Positions 28,409 through 37,121 of a stretch of 64,000 nt of DNA are shown here, piece after piece; the stretch's first letter is position 1; each line of letters starts with the position of its first letter. This DNA comes from Schizochytrium sp. CCTCC M209059. Its lineage: Eukaryota; Sar; Bigyra; Thraustochytrida; Thraustochytriidae. Location of the stretch: the NCBI GenBank assembly GCA_000818945.1, contig KN805400.1:194385-258384 (forward strand), written 5' to 3'. The notes below the pieces were generated by a model. It saw only the letters and a list, made by a program, of their open reading frames with translations, was not told the origin of the DNA and did not search any database. Position numbers and translations under genes: made by a program.

Positions 28409-29551
28409 ATGGGAAAGCAAAAATCTGGGACACAACGCAAGGGAGTGGGCGGCAAGAAGCTCAAGCCGCCATCACCACCCTCGGAACAGGCCCTGCAGCG
28501 ACGCGTTGCCGAACTTGAGAAGAAAGAGGATGCTTGTGGGCTCGAAGAAGCGCGCTTCGAGCTCCGAAGCGTCCAGTCTGGAGTCTGGGAACTACTCAAT
28601 CTCGACATCATTTCTCGAGTGTATAGCCTCGCCACCACAGACCCAACGCTACGCACGCTTTGGCTTCAGGTCGACAGCATGTCAGTCGAGGATCTACATG
28701 GCCGCATCATGTACCGTCGCACGTGCTTCAACCTAGCGCAGGCAGCAGCCCTTGTCGGCCATGTCAGGGTGCTCACAGCATTGACCAAACGAAAGAAAAA
28801 AGGAAAAAACGGCGCAAGCAGTGCTGACGCAGACGCGCTCTTTGCCGCCTCGCCAAGTCCGCTTCGCCTCGCTTGCGAGCAGCTTGCCAAGGCAGCTGAA
28901 GATGGCTGTAGTGACGCGCAAAAGACATATGAACACTCTGCTCTGCTCGCACTCGAAGGCATACCAGATGAAGGGGAACTCGACCGCAAGGACGACTGTC
29001 CGTGTCACGACGTGAATGACGAGTTGTCTCACTCTGTGCTTATTCTCGCCGCTCGCGGCGGGTCGGAAAAGCTGTGCCGAGCCTTGTGTGAGCGTGGCAT
29101 CCAGCTATCATCCTTTGCCGTATTCAAGGCCCTGGAAAATGGCCATGCAGATGCAGCAGAATGGCTTCTTCGTCATGTTGTAGAAAATGCCTCTCCTGAA
29201 GAAGCAGAATACACCCAAATGACAGCCCCACATGTCATTGTCGAAAACGCCTCTGATGGTACATTGAGTTTAGACGAGTACGGCCGGCTCATGAATGCCC
29301 TGCAGGATCTCGCCATTCCAATTACAATGTACAACTACGCTGGTCGAACGCCTTTACACGTTGCCTGCATTGAACAGAGTGTCAACCCGATCGGGCTTGA
29401 TTTATTGCGACGTGGAGCTGACCCTCACGCCGTGGATGCTTACGGACGCATGCCCGCCGAATATCTGAGCAAGCTCGACGATGGTGCGCTGGTGAGCATG
29501 TTTGAATTCTACGCTAGCGAAGATGCCGCAGAGCTACGACATGCAGTTTAA
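28409..29551 (+). CDS. Ankyrin-repeat protein
   Basis: 380 residues. The N-terminus is Lys/Pro-rich. An LxxLAxxVGHxxVxxAL-type helix pair (CFNLAQAAALVGHVRVLTAL) starts the repeats around residue 110. Further units are HSVLILAARGGSEKLCRALCERG and FKALENGHADAAEWLL. A canonical unit, GRTPLHVACIEQSVNPIG followed by DLLRRGADPHAVDAYGRMP, lies near the C-terminus. A Lys-rich insertion (KRKKKGKNGASS) breaks the first region. Probably a protein-interaction adaptor; no partner can be inferred. The ATG has a good upstream context and is the first in the frame. Confidence 0.8.
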   Translation: MGKQKSGTQRKGVGGKKLKPPSPPSEQALQRRVAELEKKEDACGLEEARFELRSVQSGVWELLNLDIISRVYSLATTDPTLRTLWLQVDSMSVEDLHGRIMYRRTCFNLAQAAALVGHVRVLTALTKRKKKGKNGASSADADALFAASPSPLRLACEQLAKAAEDGCSDAQKTYEHSALLALEGIPDEGELDRKDDCPCHDVNDELSHSVLILAARGGSEKLCRALCERGIQLSSFAVFKALENGHADAAEWLLRHVVENASPEEAEYTQMTAPHVIVENASDGTLSLDEYGRLMNALQDLAIPITMYNYAGRTPLHVACIEQSVNPIGLDLLRRGADPHAVDAYGRMPAEYLSKLDDGALVSMFEFYASEDAAELRHAV

Positions 29552-29711
29552 CCTACACGTCTTCCGGGGTTTGAACTCTCGAGCGAAGAGCCTCGAAAAT
29601 TTAAGAAAAGAAGTAACCGAGACGACGGGAGAAAGGGAAGCACCAGCGAACATGCGCAGACGGCTGCTGTAATGCCTTATTCTTGCGGGAGATAACATGA
29701 GATTGTGTATG

Positions 29712-30629
29712 TCATGGAGCGCGAAAGATTATTTGGAGCATTTCCCGCGACCTCGGAATTCCTTCGTACGGAGCAGTCGCGGTTGGCGAATGAAGGATGA
29801 CATCATTGTCCCACACTAACACGTCCCCAGGCTGCCAGCGGTGTCGATAAACGCAGCGGTCGTCAAAGATCGCGTGATCGCCACGAGCAAAGATTGAGAC
29901 CGGGTCTAGACCCTGTAGAGGGTCGGGCGGAGCGCTCACTCCAAGTCCCTCGAGAAGAATAGCTTCGAGAAGATCGCGCGATTCATCAACGTCCATGCCC
30001 TCGAAATGCTCAAAGTGGCGCATATCGACGGTGAGACTGGTGCCCTCGTTTCGCACCAGCGGGATTGAAAACCCGCGTGTTGGGTCGCGAGGCGAGCTTC
30101 GCGTCTCTGCATTGCGCAAAATGCGTGTTCCGAGTGCATTCATGCGAAAGCCGTGTCGTGCGTCCTCTGCAGAGGTGCTCGTGGATCCTGAGACGAAACG
30201 ATCGCCAAAGCGACATACTAGGTCATCGGCGACTGCCCGAGTTTCTGGCCGCAATCGCTCGAGCACTTCATGAGACCACGCAAAGAGTGTGTCGCCTCCA
30301 CCGTTTACAGGCGCCTTTATGCAGGCAAGAGCAGTCCAGCGCCCGAGCCCGTCAGCATGCCACTCTGCGCCGGTCCTACAAAAGAGAGCGCCGGGTACAT
30401 TGCCAAGTCTCCGCACGCGCGCGTAGCCTTTGATTGCGCCCTCACCCCGCGACCCCACGCGCGCTGGCGTCGGGTTGCCTTTCCTGCGAAGTCGCTGACC
30501 TGATTCCGGCTCGTGCAGGTCCTCCGCCAACTTTTCCAGCGCTTCGGCGTCCACGTTGGGGAGGCGCAAGAGCGCCAAGCCACGCGCCGACACCTCAGCT
30601 CGCGCGCGAGTTACAGCTTTGGCGTCCAT
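29712..30629 (-). CDS. TauD/TfdA-family Fe(II)/2-oxoglutarate dioxygenase
   Basis: 305 residues. The facial triad is visible: EWHADG supplies H and D, and DNDVILHSPTA supplies the distal His. PRSREMLQIIF carries the Arg expected to bind the 2-oxoglutarate carboxylate. FCRTGAEWHADGLGR and WQPGDVLVWDN are typical of the family, which hydroxylates small acids such as taurine, alkylsulfonates, phenoxyacetates or amino acids. The substrate is not readable. No targeting sequence is evident. The enzyme may act in sulfonate or amino-acid catabolism, which is an inference. Its 3' end faces the ankyrin gene, only about 160 bp away. Confidence 0.88.
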   Translation of the reverse strand: MDAKAVTRARAEVSARGLALLRLPNVDAEALEKLAEDLHEPESGQRLRRKGNPTPARVGSRGEGAIKGYARVRRLGNVPGALFCRTGAEWHADGLGRWTALACIKAPVNGGGDTLFAWSHEVLERLRPETRAVADDLVCRFGDRFVSGSTSTSAEDARHGFRMNALGTRILRNAETRSSPRDPTRGFSIPLVRNEGTSLTVDMRHFEHFEGMDVDESRDLLEAILLEGLGVSAPPDPLQGLDPVSIFARGDHAIFDDRCVYRHRWQPGDVLVWDNDVILHSPTATAPYEGIPRSREMLQIIFRAP

Positions 30630-31052
30630 CTCGTTCGTTTTTACAAATTTGCGCGTCGGATTTGCGAGCCCAAAAGATGTCGAGGCTTCCCAAGGTGTAA
30701 GCTACAATAAACCCGTTGACAAGAGGATGCGTCGCGGCCGTAAGTCAAACTCGAACCCAACGAGGCCGAACGTAAACACCTCAGGCTCGTGTTATCAGCC
30801 AACGTAAGAATGGCCTTGAAAAGATGCTTCGATGCTTGTTCGAATTGGATACTGAAATGCAATGCTACGCTTTTTTTTAATGCTTGGGTCCGATTTAAGG
30901 CCACCAAATTCGCCAGTCCTCCCTGCAAAATAGCGATCATTGCCGTGACCAAGAGCGAATCGTAAGTTAACTTGAGGGCGGCTATAGTGAGTGCGACACC
31001 AACATGTGGACCATTGGACACAAAAGTAAATTCCAGTTCGTCTTTTACACTT
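30630..31052. other. Intergenic region, no gene seen
   Basis: Upstream of the dioxygenase and downstream of IFT52, both on the minus strand. It has a T-run at about 30871-30880 and no convincing coding frame. Confidence 0.5.
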
Positions 31053-32624
31053 TTATTCTTTGCCTTCCTTGTACTCTGCACCGACACTTTCCTCGACATT
31101 GTAGAAGGACGAGGCATTCGAACTGGCACTGACGCCGCGCTTTGGCTGCGAAAAGGAGACTTGTTCCTCGCGATTCGCTCGAAGAGGTTGATTCTCACCG
31201 TGGCCCGCGGGCTCATCTTGATTGAGCTTCTTGAACCGGACAAGCTCGCGGAGCATAAACTCGAGAATGCGTTTGGCGCCATGCTCGCCCTTGAGATCTT
31301 CAGGGTCCACACCCATCTCACGGACCACGCCGAGGGTCTCACCGCTTTCGCGAACATAATACTCGAGATCGTCGTCCTCGCACTTGTTGGTGAGCTGAGC
31401 CAGACGTAAGCGCTCCGATGCAAAGTGCTCGTCAAGGTCAAACTGGTCGAGCGCAGGGGGCGGAGGCTCGCGCATCGCCGGAGGGAAGACCGCTGGCACC
31501 AAGGGAGGAAGCGGGGCTTCGAACTGGGGCGGGATAAGCGTCAGAGGTTCGTGTTTGACACTGAGCGTCTTGTACAAGGCAACGGCCTCAGGGATGAGGT
31601 TGGTGTCAAACTTGAAAACATCCTCAGCAAAGAGATCTGTGAAGTCCTGAGGAAGCGGCTCGCCTTCTTGCAAACAAGAGCGGAGACGTTCGGCAAGAGC
31701 CTCCGTGTTCGGAACGTGGTGGTAATCGCTTACATCTGGATCCTCTGCATCTGCGTGATCGAGGATGACATCCCCCTCGCCCAGGAGCCACTTGCTGAGG
31801 ACATCAAAAACCTTTTCGTTGTCCTCGTGCGTCAGCCAATTGTCGGAGAACATTTCCACGGACCCAACGACACCGATGCGTCCAGCTCCTTTTTTCTCCC
31901 AGGTTGCTGAGCCACTCGTTTGCGCGCATGCGACCACTGGGCGGTTGAGAGGGTAAGAAATATGTCCAGACGACAACAACGCCACGGCTGGTTTCTGAAC
32001 GTTGAGTGTGCTGCCATACGGATACACGAACTCCAGCCCGCCATTTTCCTTGCCGCTGTCATCCCGCCTCTTCGATTTGCTGGCCGACGAGGAACTAGCC
32101 TGCTTTCCGCGCCGTTTATCAATCTTGCTGCTTCCTCGCTTGCCGGGTCCAGACCCAGACGATAGCTTGGCGCCTTCGGCCATTCCGCGATTCAGCACGC
32201 CATTACCAATGAAAACTTCCTTTGGGTGCAGGTACTTGTAGTACACGGTTCTTGCGACGCTATCATTGTTGAATGAGATTCCGAACTCCTCCAGCAAAAA
32301 GTTCACATTAGTACCATACTTTTCCTCGCCGCCCTCGCCGAGCATGAAGAGTACAGATCCTCCTTGGTCCAAAAACCGCTTGAGAACCGCGAACTCTGCA
32401 GAGGAAAACTTTTCTCGCGGACCGCCAAAAATGATAAGCGACACATCCGCGAGCACCTCCGCGGTCAGAGGCTCCTTGTTGACCTCCACCTTGTACGCAT
32501 TGCGCAGTCGGCGATGAAGACGCTTCAGACCATTGTTTCCGTGATGCGTTTCGCGCTTTGCTGCGTCAATCAGAATCGTCTTTCCAACATTCGCCTCCGC
32601 GGCGGTTGTGTTGTTTGTGCTCAT
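31053..32624 (-). CDS. IFT52: Intraflagellar transport protein 52
   Basis: A 523-residue IFT52/OSM-6 homologue, a core subunit of the IFT-B complex that carries cargo along cilia. The N-terminal GIFT-like domain is highly recognisable: SLIIFGGPREKFSSAEF, FLDQGGSVLFMLGEGGE, NVNFLLEEFGISFNNDSV, then YKYLHPKEVFIGNGVLNR. An insertion rich in Ser, Lys and Gly (about 140-190) is extra compared with the ~437-residue human protein. The C-terminal half keeps ALYKTLSVKHEPLTLIPPQFEAPLPPL in broken form, the IFT88-binding region of the family. The gene is divergent from a coiled-coil gene at 33319, with about 0.7 kb between starts. Confidence 0.95.
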   Translation of the reverse strand: MSTNNTTAAEANVGKTILIDAAKRETHHGNNGLKRLHRRLRNAYKVEVNKEPLTAEVLADVSLIIFGGPREKFSSAEFAVLKRFLDQGGSVLFMLGEGGEEKYGTNVNFLLEEFGISFNNDSVARTVYYKYLHPKEVFIGNGVLNRGMAEGAKLSSGSGPGKRGSSKIDKRRGKQASSSSASKSKRRDDSGKENGGLEFVYPYGSTLNVQKPAVALLSSGHISYPLNRPVVACAQTSGSATWEKKGAGRIGVVGSVEMFSDNWLTHEDNEKVFDVLSKWLLGEGDVILDHADAEDPDVSDYHHVPNTEALAERLRSCLQEGEPLPQDFTDLFAEDVFKFDTNLIPEAVALYKTLSVKHEPLTLIPPQFEAPLPPLVPAVFPPAMREPPPPALDQFDLDEHFASERLRLAQLTNKCEDDDLEYYVRESGETLGVVREMGVDPEDLKGEHGAKRILEFMLRELVRFKKLNQDEPAGHGENQPLRANREEQVSFSQPKRGVSASSNASSFYNVEESVGAEYKEGKE

Positions 32625-33318
32625 CTCAGACAACAGCCAATCGCGACGCGTCCTCAGCAACTAGGTCAAGGGACTAGAACAAGCTACTAAACCAGCCTTT
32701 GACAGCGTCGGGCCGCAGCAACGTCTTTCTCTTCCTCGCGCAGCCTTTGTGGCAGATCCTTCTGGCACACGGCAAACTGTTCGAGTTGTGACAGGAGTAG
32801 TCCTCGCCCTCGTCTCTCCCCTCCCTGCTTCTTTTCGCCGCGCGCGATGCGAGCTCACGATGCCCTTGGCGCTCAGTTCTGGGCGGCCAAGCAGCGCTGC
32901 GTCTCAGCCATGCCCTCGCCCCGAATAGTTATGCTAGGTCGGCAGGCCCGGCTGGCCTCTTTCTTTCCTCTGCCTGCCTCTTGGGTTTCTCCCTTCTCGC
33001 TCTCTATCACACTCGCGCACTCACGCACTCGCGCAATTTATCATAAGTACTAAGACTTGCAAAGCAACGCAAGCAACGCACCGCAACGAAACGGTCAAAC
33101 CGGTTAGGGCCAGGTTAGGTTTACGGTTCTTTTTCTTTTTCTTTTTTCTCTCCTATTTCTTTTTTCTCTCTCTTTTCTTGCTGCAGCGGTCGGTCGGTGC
33201 ACACCTTTCTTAGAGAGAGAGCGCGCGTAATTCAAGCAACTGCAGCTCGCGCGTGTGCGAACAGCGCGAGCAGACAGCGCAGGCGGCGTAGAAGCTGCTG
33301 CGTTGTGAAAAAGGAAGG
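32625..33318. promoter_or_regulatory. Divergent intergenic region of IFT52 and a coiled-coil gene
   Basis: About 0.7 kb. A T/C-rich tract (33120-33185: TTTTTCTTTTTC... and CTCTCTTTTCTTG) precedes the + strand gene. It may be a shared promoter for two cilium-associated genes. I could not identify a consensus X-box by eye. Confidence 0.45.
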
Positions 33319-36300
33319 ATGAAAACGAGAAGAAAAGTGCGAACATACGACAGATTGACATTGCCCGCCGCTTCGCGAGGTCAGGCTGAAGAATCCTTGC
33401 GAGGCGAGAATGGTCTTTGGCGCGTCGAGGATGAGAGCGCACTTGTTGCGAGACTTCGGAACCAGACGCGGGGGAAGAACGCAGCGAACAATGTCCGTGA
33501 AACGCACGTGCGCAAAATTGAGCTTCCTGATGACCATCGAGCTCACATTGTGCGAGAGGCGCACGAGCACGTCCTCCATTGCGGAGGCGATCTCAACGAC
33601 TTGTTAGCGACAAAGCACCTTGAAGCAGCTACTCTATCTGCACAAAGTCCGTCGCGGAGTCTCAATGCCCATCACTCGGCTTCAGTAAGCGACGCCAAGT
33701 TCACCTCGCCCTTTGTCCGCGCTCACGTCCTGCTCACAGAATACCGACGTAAAACCTCGGCCTTGCGGCAGCCAAACGAGATCCTGACGAGCGGCGTGAT
33801 CAATATTTTAGGCGAACTGAGCCTCCATGTAAACTCATCTCTGGCAGATATCGTGGAGAGTCTCCACGAACACTTGCTGCAAGTTGTGTATGGTGAAGCA
33901 ACGACCACGCCGCACTTTGTTCTGGAGAAGGAATTGTGCAACGAAGTGAAAGCACTGCGTACACAACGTGCCGCTCTTGTTGAGAAACAACAGAATATGA
34001 AGAAGGAGCACGAGCGTCACAAGATGCTTTTCGATGACACAGTCCTGTTTTGGCAGCAAGGGCTTTTGCGACGAACCTTTTCAACTTGGAAACGCTCCGT
34101 CGCTCTCGGGAAACAACATTTAGTCAAGATGCAGGGCATCTTTGCCAAATGGTATCAGGGGGATGACCTTCTCCGCGTGTACTTTACAAAGTGGTCTGCC
34201 TTTCGGCAAGCAGCCGTTCGCCAGCGTCTCTTGGATGATCTGCAAAAGGGTTCGGACGACCTTGCCTATCACGAACGCATCGTCGCCGAGCGTCAGCTTA
34301 TATTGCGCAAAAAACGAGAGCAAATTGCGACTCTGGAGGCAGAATACGAAGCAGAGCTGAAATCCTGCGAGGCCCTTCGCGAAGCTGCAGCGTCTGAAGC
34401 CGAGCATGCAAAAGACGTGAGTGAGGCTAAGGCATCTCTCATGAAGGTCGCCCGTAAGCTTCGCCAGCTTGTGGATGCTCTCGGCAGTGGGCTCTTGCGT
34501 ACGACGGGTACCTCTCTCAAGCAGCTTGCCGAGGCACCGGACGCAAGCTCCTTGCTTTCAATTTCGCAGCCATTCTCGAGCCATGATTCAACACAGGAGC
34601 AAAAGGCAAATGAACATGGCGACGATAGAAGGCATCGCGCAGACGACCGACTCCTCTTGGCCTGGCTCAAACGCACACTTGGGATACTATACGATGAGGA
34701 CAAGAGCAAGCACACTCTCTTGCAGAGTGCTGACACTGTGCACGAAATCGTTCATCTGGGCATGTGTCTCGATCTCGCTCGATGCATTCCTCCTCGATTG
34801 CGTTTGCAGTCAGAGGAGAAGATCCCACTCGGCGCTGTAACAGAACATATGGACCTTACAACATACAATCAAGACCACATTGATATCGTGGCCTCCCTCA
34901 TGCGCGTACAGACGCTGTGTCACGGTGACATTCGCGGAAGCGCGCTAGTGCGACGGGGTTCTGCGCTCAGTCTCAGTCGTGGATCGACTCTTTTAGAAGG
35001 AGAACTGTTAGAAATTCAGACCGCGCCTCGCGATGGGTTTATTCGTGACCGTGCACTCCTCGAGCCGCAATCCCCACTTGCCTTGATGCAGAGGCAGCAG
35101 AGTTCGAGGTGGTCACTCCTAGAGCGCCAAAGCAGCAAACTGGCGCTCTCCAAATTAGAAACAGATGCGCAGTCTCAAGCCGGTGCTTCCATGGCATCAC
35201 ACCAGGTGACGAGTGCGCAGCAAGAGATCGCGAGTCGATTTGTAGACGAATCTCTCCCCGTCATTGCAATCACGGAGATTCTTAATGCGCTCGAGCCCGA
35301 GGGCCCCAGCGATTCCACCTTTCTCTCCGTCTTTCTCTCGCAATTCTTCATGGCATCACCCTTATTACCGCCTCTTCTCAGCAGCGATGACGCGCTGCTG
35401 CAAGCGATTGCAACAATACGCAGCGACTTTCAGCGTGTCACGGACCTCTTTCTTGGCGAGCCCCTCAATCAGCAGCGCCTCCAGGCGCAAGGTGGAAAGT
35501 CATCACAACAGCTTTCCTTGTCGAGGCCATCGCTCGCGAACAATACCGCGCTTTTTCTTCAAAGCGAAACAGAAGAAGGCGCAATCGCGAGGCATGTATT
35601 TCAGCAGAACGCGCAGAACGAGGTCGAGCTGTTTCTACAAAATCCTGAGTCTCACATTGATGCAGTCATCGACATCAAGTGCAGACTACAGGAGACCATG
35701 CGGAGTGTACAACTTCAATCGACGAAGCTTCGCCAAGACAACTCTTGGGAAAAAGCTACGCGTCTTGCTGAAGCAGGGGTCTGGAATCAGCTTGTAGCGG
35801 GTGTGTCTGTACAAACTGTGGCAGAACGGGAGAACAACAAAGTAAAATCAGAGCGGCGCAAGTCCTCCATGACTATGAAACGTTGGCGGAGCTCTGGGTC
35901 CTCAACTTCGTCGAGGGCTTCGCATGGAAGTTTTGTGCGCAAAAACGGCATCATTCTCATCATGCCCGGGGATGTCATCACCATTGTCGAGAAGGCTATG
36001 CAAGCTCACAAGCTTGCGCTCGACAATATTCCCGACATGATTCTCGAGTATAGCAAGGTCCTTAGCATTCTGCTTGACAGATACGAGTCGCCCGTGGACA
36101 TGATCAAGGAGGCTGATCTCGCAGATCTCAGCGACCTCTCTGGAAAGAAGTATCGTAGCGCTCTGAATGCAGTGTGCTCTACTGAAAACAAGACACCCCT
36201 CGAGATCTTCATTTTTGCTTTGTTCTTTGTTGCGGACTGGCAATTTGACATGGCGATCGAAGACAATGCCTCCGCTGACTACATTGAAGTATTCCGCTCC

Positions 36301-36690
36301 CGTGTCCTCGAACGTCTCAAGCAGTGTTCGGAACTAACCTCGGGGGATCTTGCCGTGTATACCGCAGATCAAGCAGCGCTGGCACGACAACTTTTTCATC
36401 GTTTACGTTCCAAAAATGCACCCGTTGATCAGCTTTCGCTGGCAAACTGGAAGCATCTTCTGGACGGCAATCGTTGGCTCACGGAAAAGGGCTGCGTCAC
36501 CAAACAATTTCTGACCGATGTATTTCATAAGTGCAATAGAGCCGGTGAGGACTGCGAAAAGGGAGCGCAGGGGCTTACGTTGACCGAGTTTAAGAGGGCT
36601 CTTATGCTGGTTTCATATGCTCGGTTCCCTGGCTTGTTTACCAGTGATAAGGAGAAGCTTGCGGAGCTTTTTTCCTTTTTTGACAAATGA
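33319..36690 (+). CDS. Large coiled-coil protein with Sfi1-like units
   Basis: 1123 residues, family not recognised. About residues 140-240 hold a helical domain (ILTSGVINILGELSLHVN) followed by a coiled coil. Two or three Trp-centred units, RRTFSTWKRSV, GIFAKWYQGDD and VYFTKWSAFRQ, look like Sfi1/centrin-binding repeats (about 255-300). A further coiled coil spans about 305-385. The middle is Ser-rich with 'RGSALSLSRGSTLLEGE'-type repeats. The C-terminal ~200 residues are helical and end with segments like degenerate EF-hand pairs (VTKQFLTDVFHKCN, LTLTEFKRALMLV). The architecture suits a basal-body or axoneme protein, and its divergent neighbour is IFT52. The function is inferred only. Confidence 0.65.
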   Translation: MKTRRKVRTYDRLTLPAASRGQAEESLRGENGLWRVEDESALVARLRNQTRGKNAANNVRETHVRKIELPDDHRAHIVREAHEHVLHCGGDLNDLLATKHLEAATLSAQSPSRSLNAHHSASVSDAKFTSPFVRAHVLLTEYRRKTSALRQPNEILTSGVINILGELSLHVNSSLADIVESLHEHLLQVVYGEATTTPHFVLEKELCNEVKALRTQRAALVEKQQNMKKEHERHKMLFDDTVLFWQQGLLRRTFSTWKRSVALGKQHLVKMQGIFAKWYQGDDLLRVYFTKWSAFRQAAVRQRLLDDLQKGSDDLAYHERIVAERQLILRKKREQIATLEAEYEAELKSCEALREAAASEAEHAKDVSEAKASLMKVARKLRQLVDALGSGLLRTTGTSLKQLAEAPDASSLLSISQPFSSHDSTQEQKANEHGDDRRHRADDRLLLAWLKRTLGILYDEDKSKHTLLQSADTVHEIVHLGMCLDLARCIPPRLRLQSEEKIPLGAVTEHMDLTTYNQDHIDIVASLMRVQTLCHGDIRGSALVRRGSALSLSRGSTLLEGELLEIQTAPRDGFIRDRALLEPQSPLALMQRQQSSRWSLLERQSSKLALSKLETDAQSQAGASMASHQVTSAQQEIASRFVDESLPVIAITEILNALEPEGPSDSTFLSVFLSQFFMASPLLPPLLSSDDALLQAIATIRSDFQRVTDLFLGEPLNQQRLQAQGGKSSQQLSLSRPSLANNTALFLQSETEEGAIARHVFQQNAQNEVELFLQNPESHIDAVIDIKCRLQETMRSVQLQSTKLRQDNSWEKATRLAEAGVWNQLVAGVSVQTVAERENNKVKSERRKSSMTMKRWRSSGSSTSSRASHGSFVRKNGIILIMPGDVITIVEKAMQAHKLALDNIPDMILEYSKVLSILLDRYESPVDMIKEADLADLSDLSGKKYRSALNAVCSTENKTPLEIFIFALFFVADWQFDMAIEDNASADYIEVFRSRVLERLKQCSELTSGDLAVYTADQAALARQLFHRLRSKNAPVDQLSLANWKHLLDGNRWLTEKGCVTKQFLTDVFHKCNRAGEDCEKGAQGLTLTEFKRALMLVSYARFPGLFTSDKEKLAELFSFFDK

Positions 36691-37121
36691 GAACGAATGT
36701 TTCACCTCTTTTTTTGGGTGTGGAGGGGGGGGGGGTCAAGGGACACTTCTCTGCACAGCACGTAGTAGAGCAAGGCATGACGCAACTGGAAATCTGCTGA
36801 AGGCAAAAGAGGCAAGTATCACAAACTGTTTTCACAGAAAGATTCTTTCACCAAAAAAATGGAATGGAAAAGGGGGATATAGAGATCTTTTATACTATCG
36901 GAGAGAACTTGTTTCTTTCATGCGACGAAAACAATGCCTGGTTTATATACACCATTAGAAGCTTCGCAAAGTAGATATGTGTTTGGCACCTTTCACCTTT
37001 TGCCAAGGTTTGGTATCCTGCTACTTGTTCAAGACATGCCATTCATTTATTTGTCTTTGGCTATTTGGGGCGCAAGAAAATCGCACTCTCTTCATTCTAA
37101 ACTCGCAAGACATTTTTGAAA
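36691..37121. other. Convergent intergenic region, no gene seen
   Basis: Between the coiled-coil gene (+) and the RPxSA protein (-). It contains a G10 run (36725-36735). The rest is AT-rich and non-coding in appearance. Confidence 0.5.
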
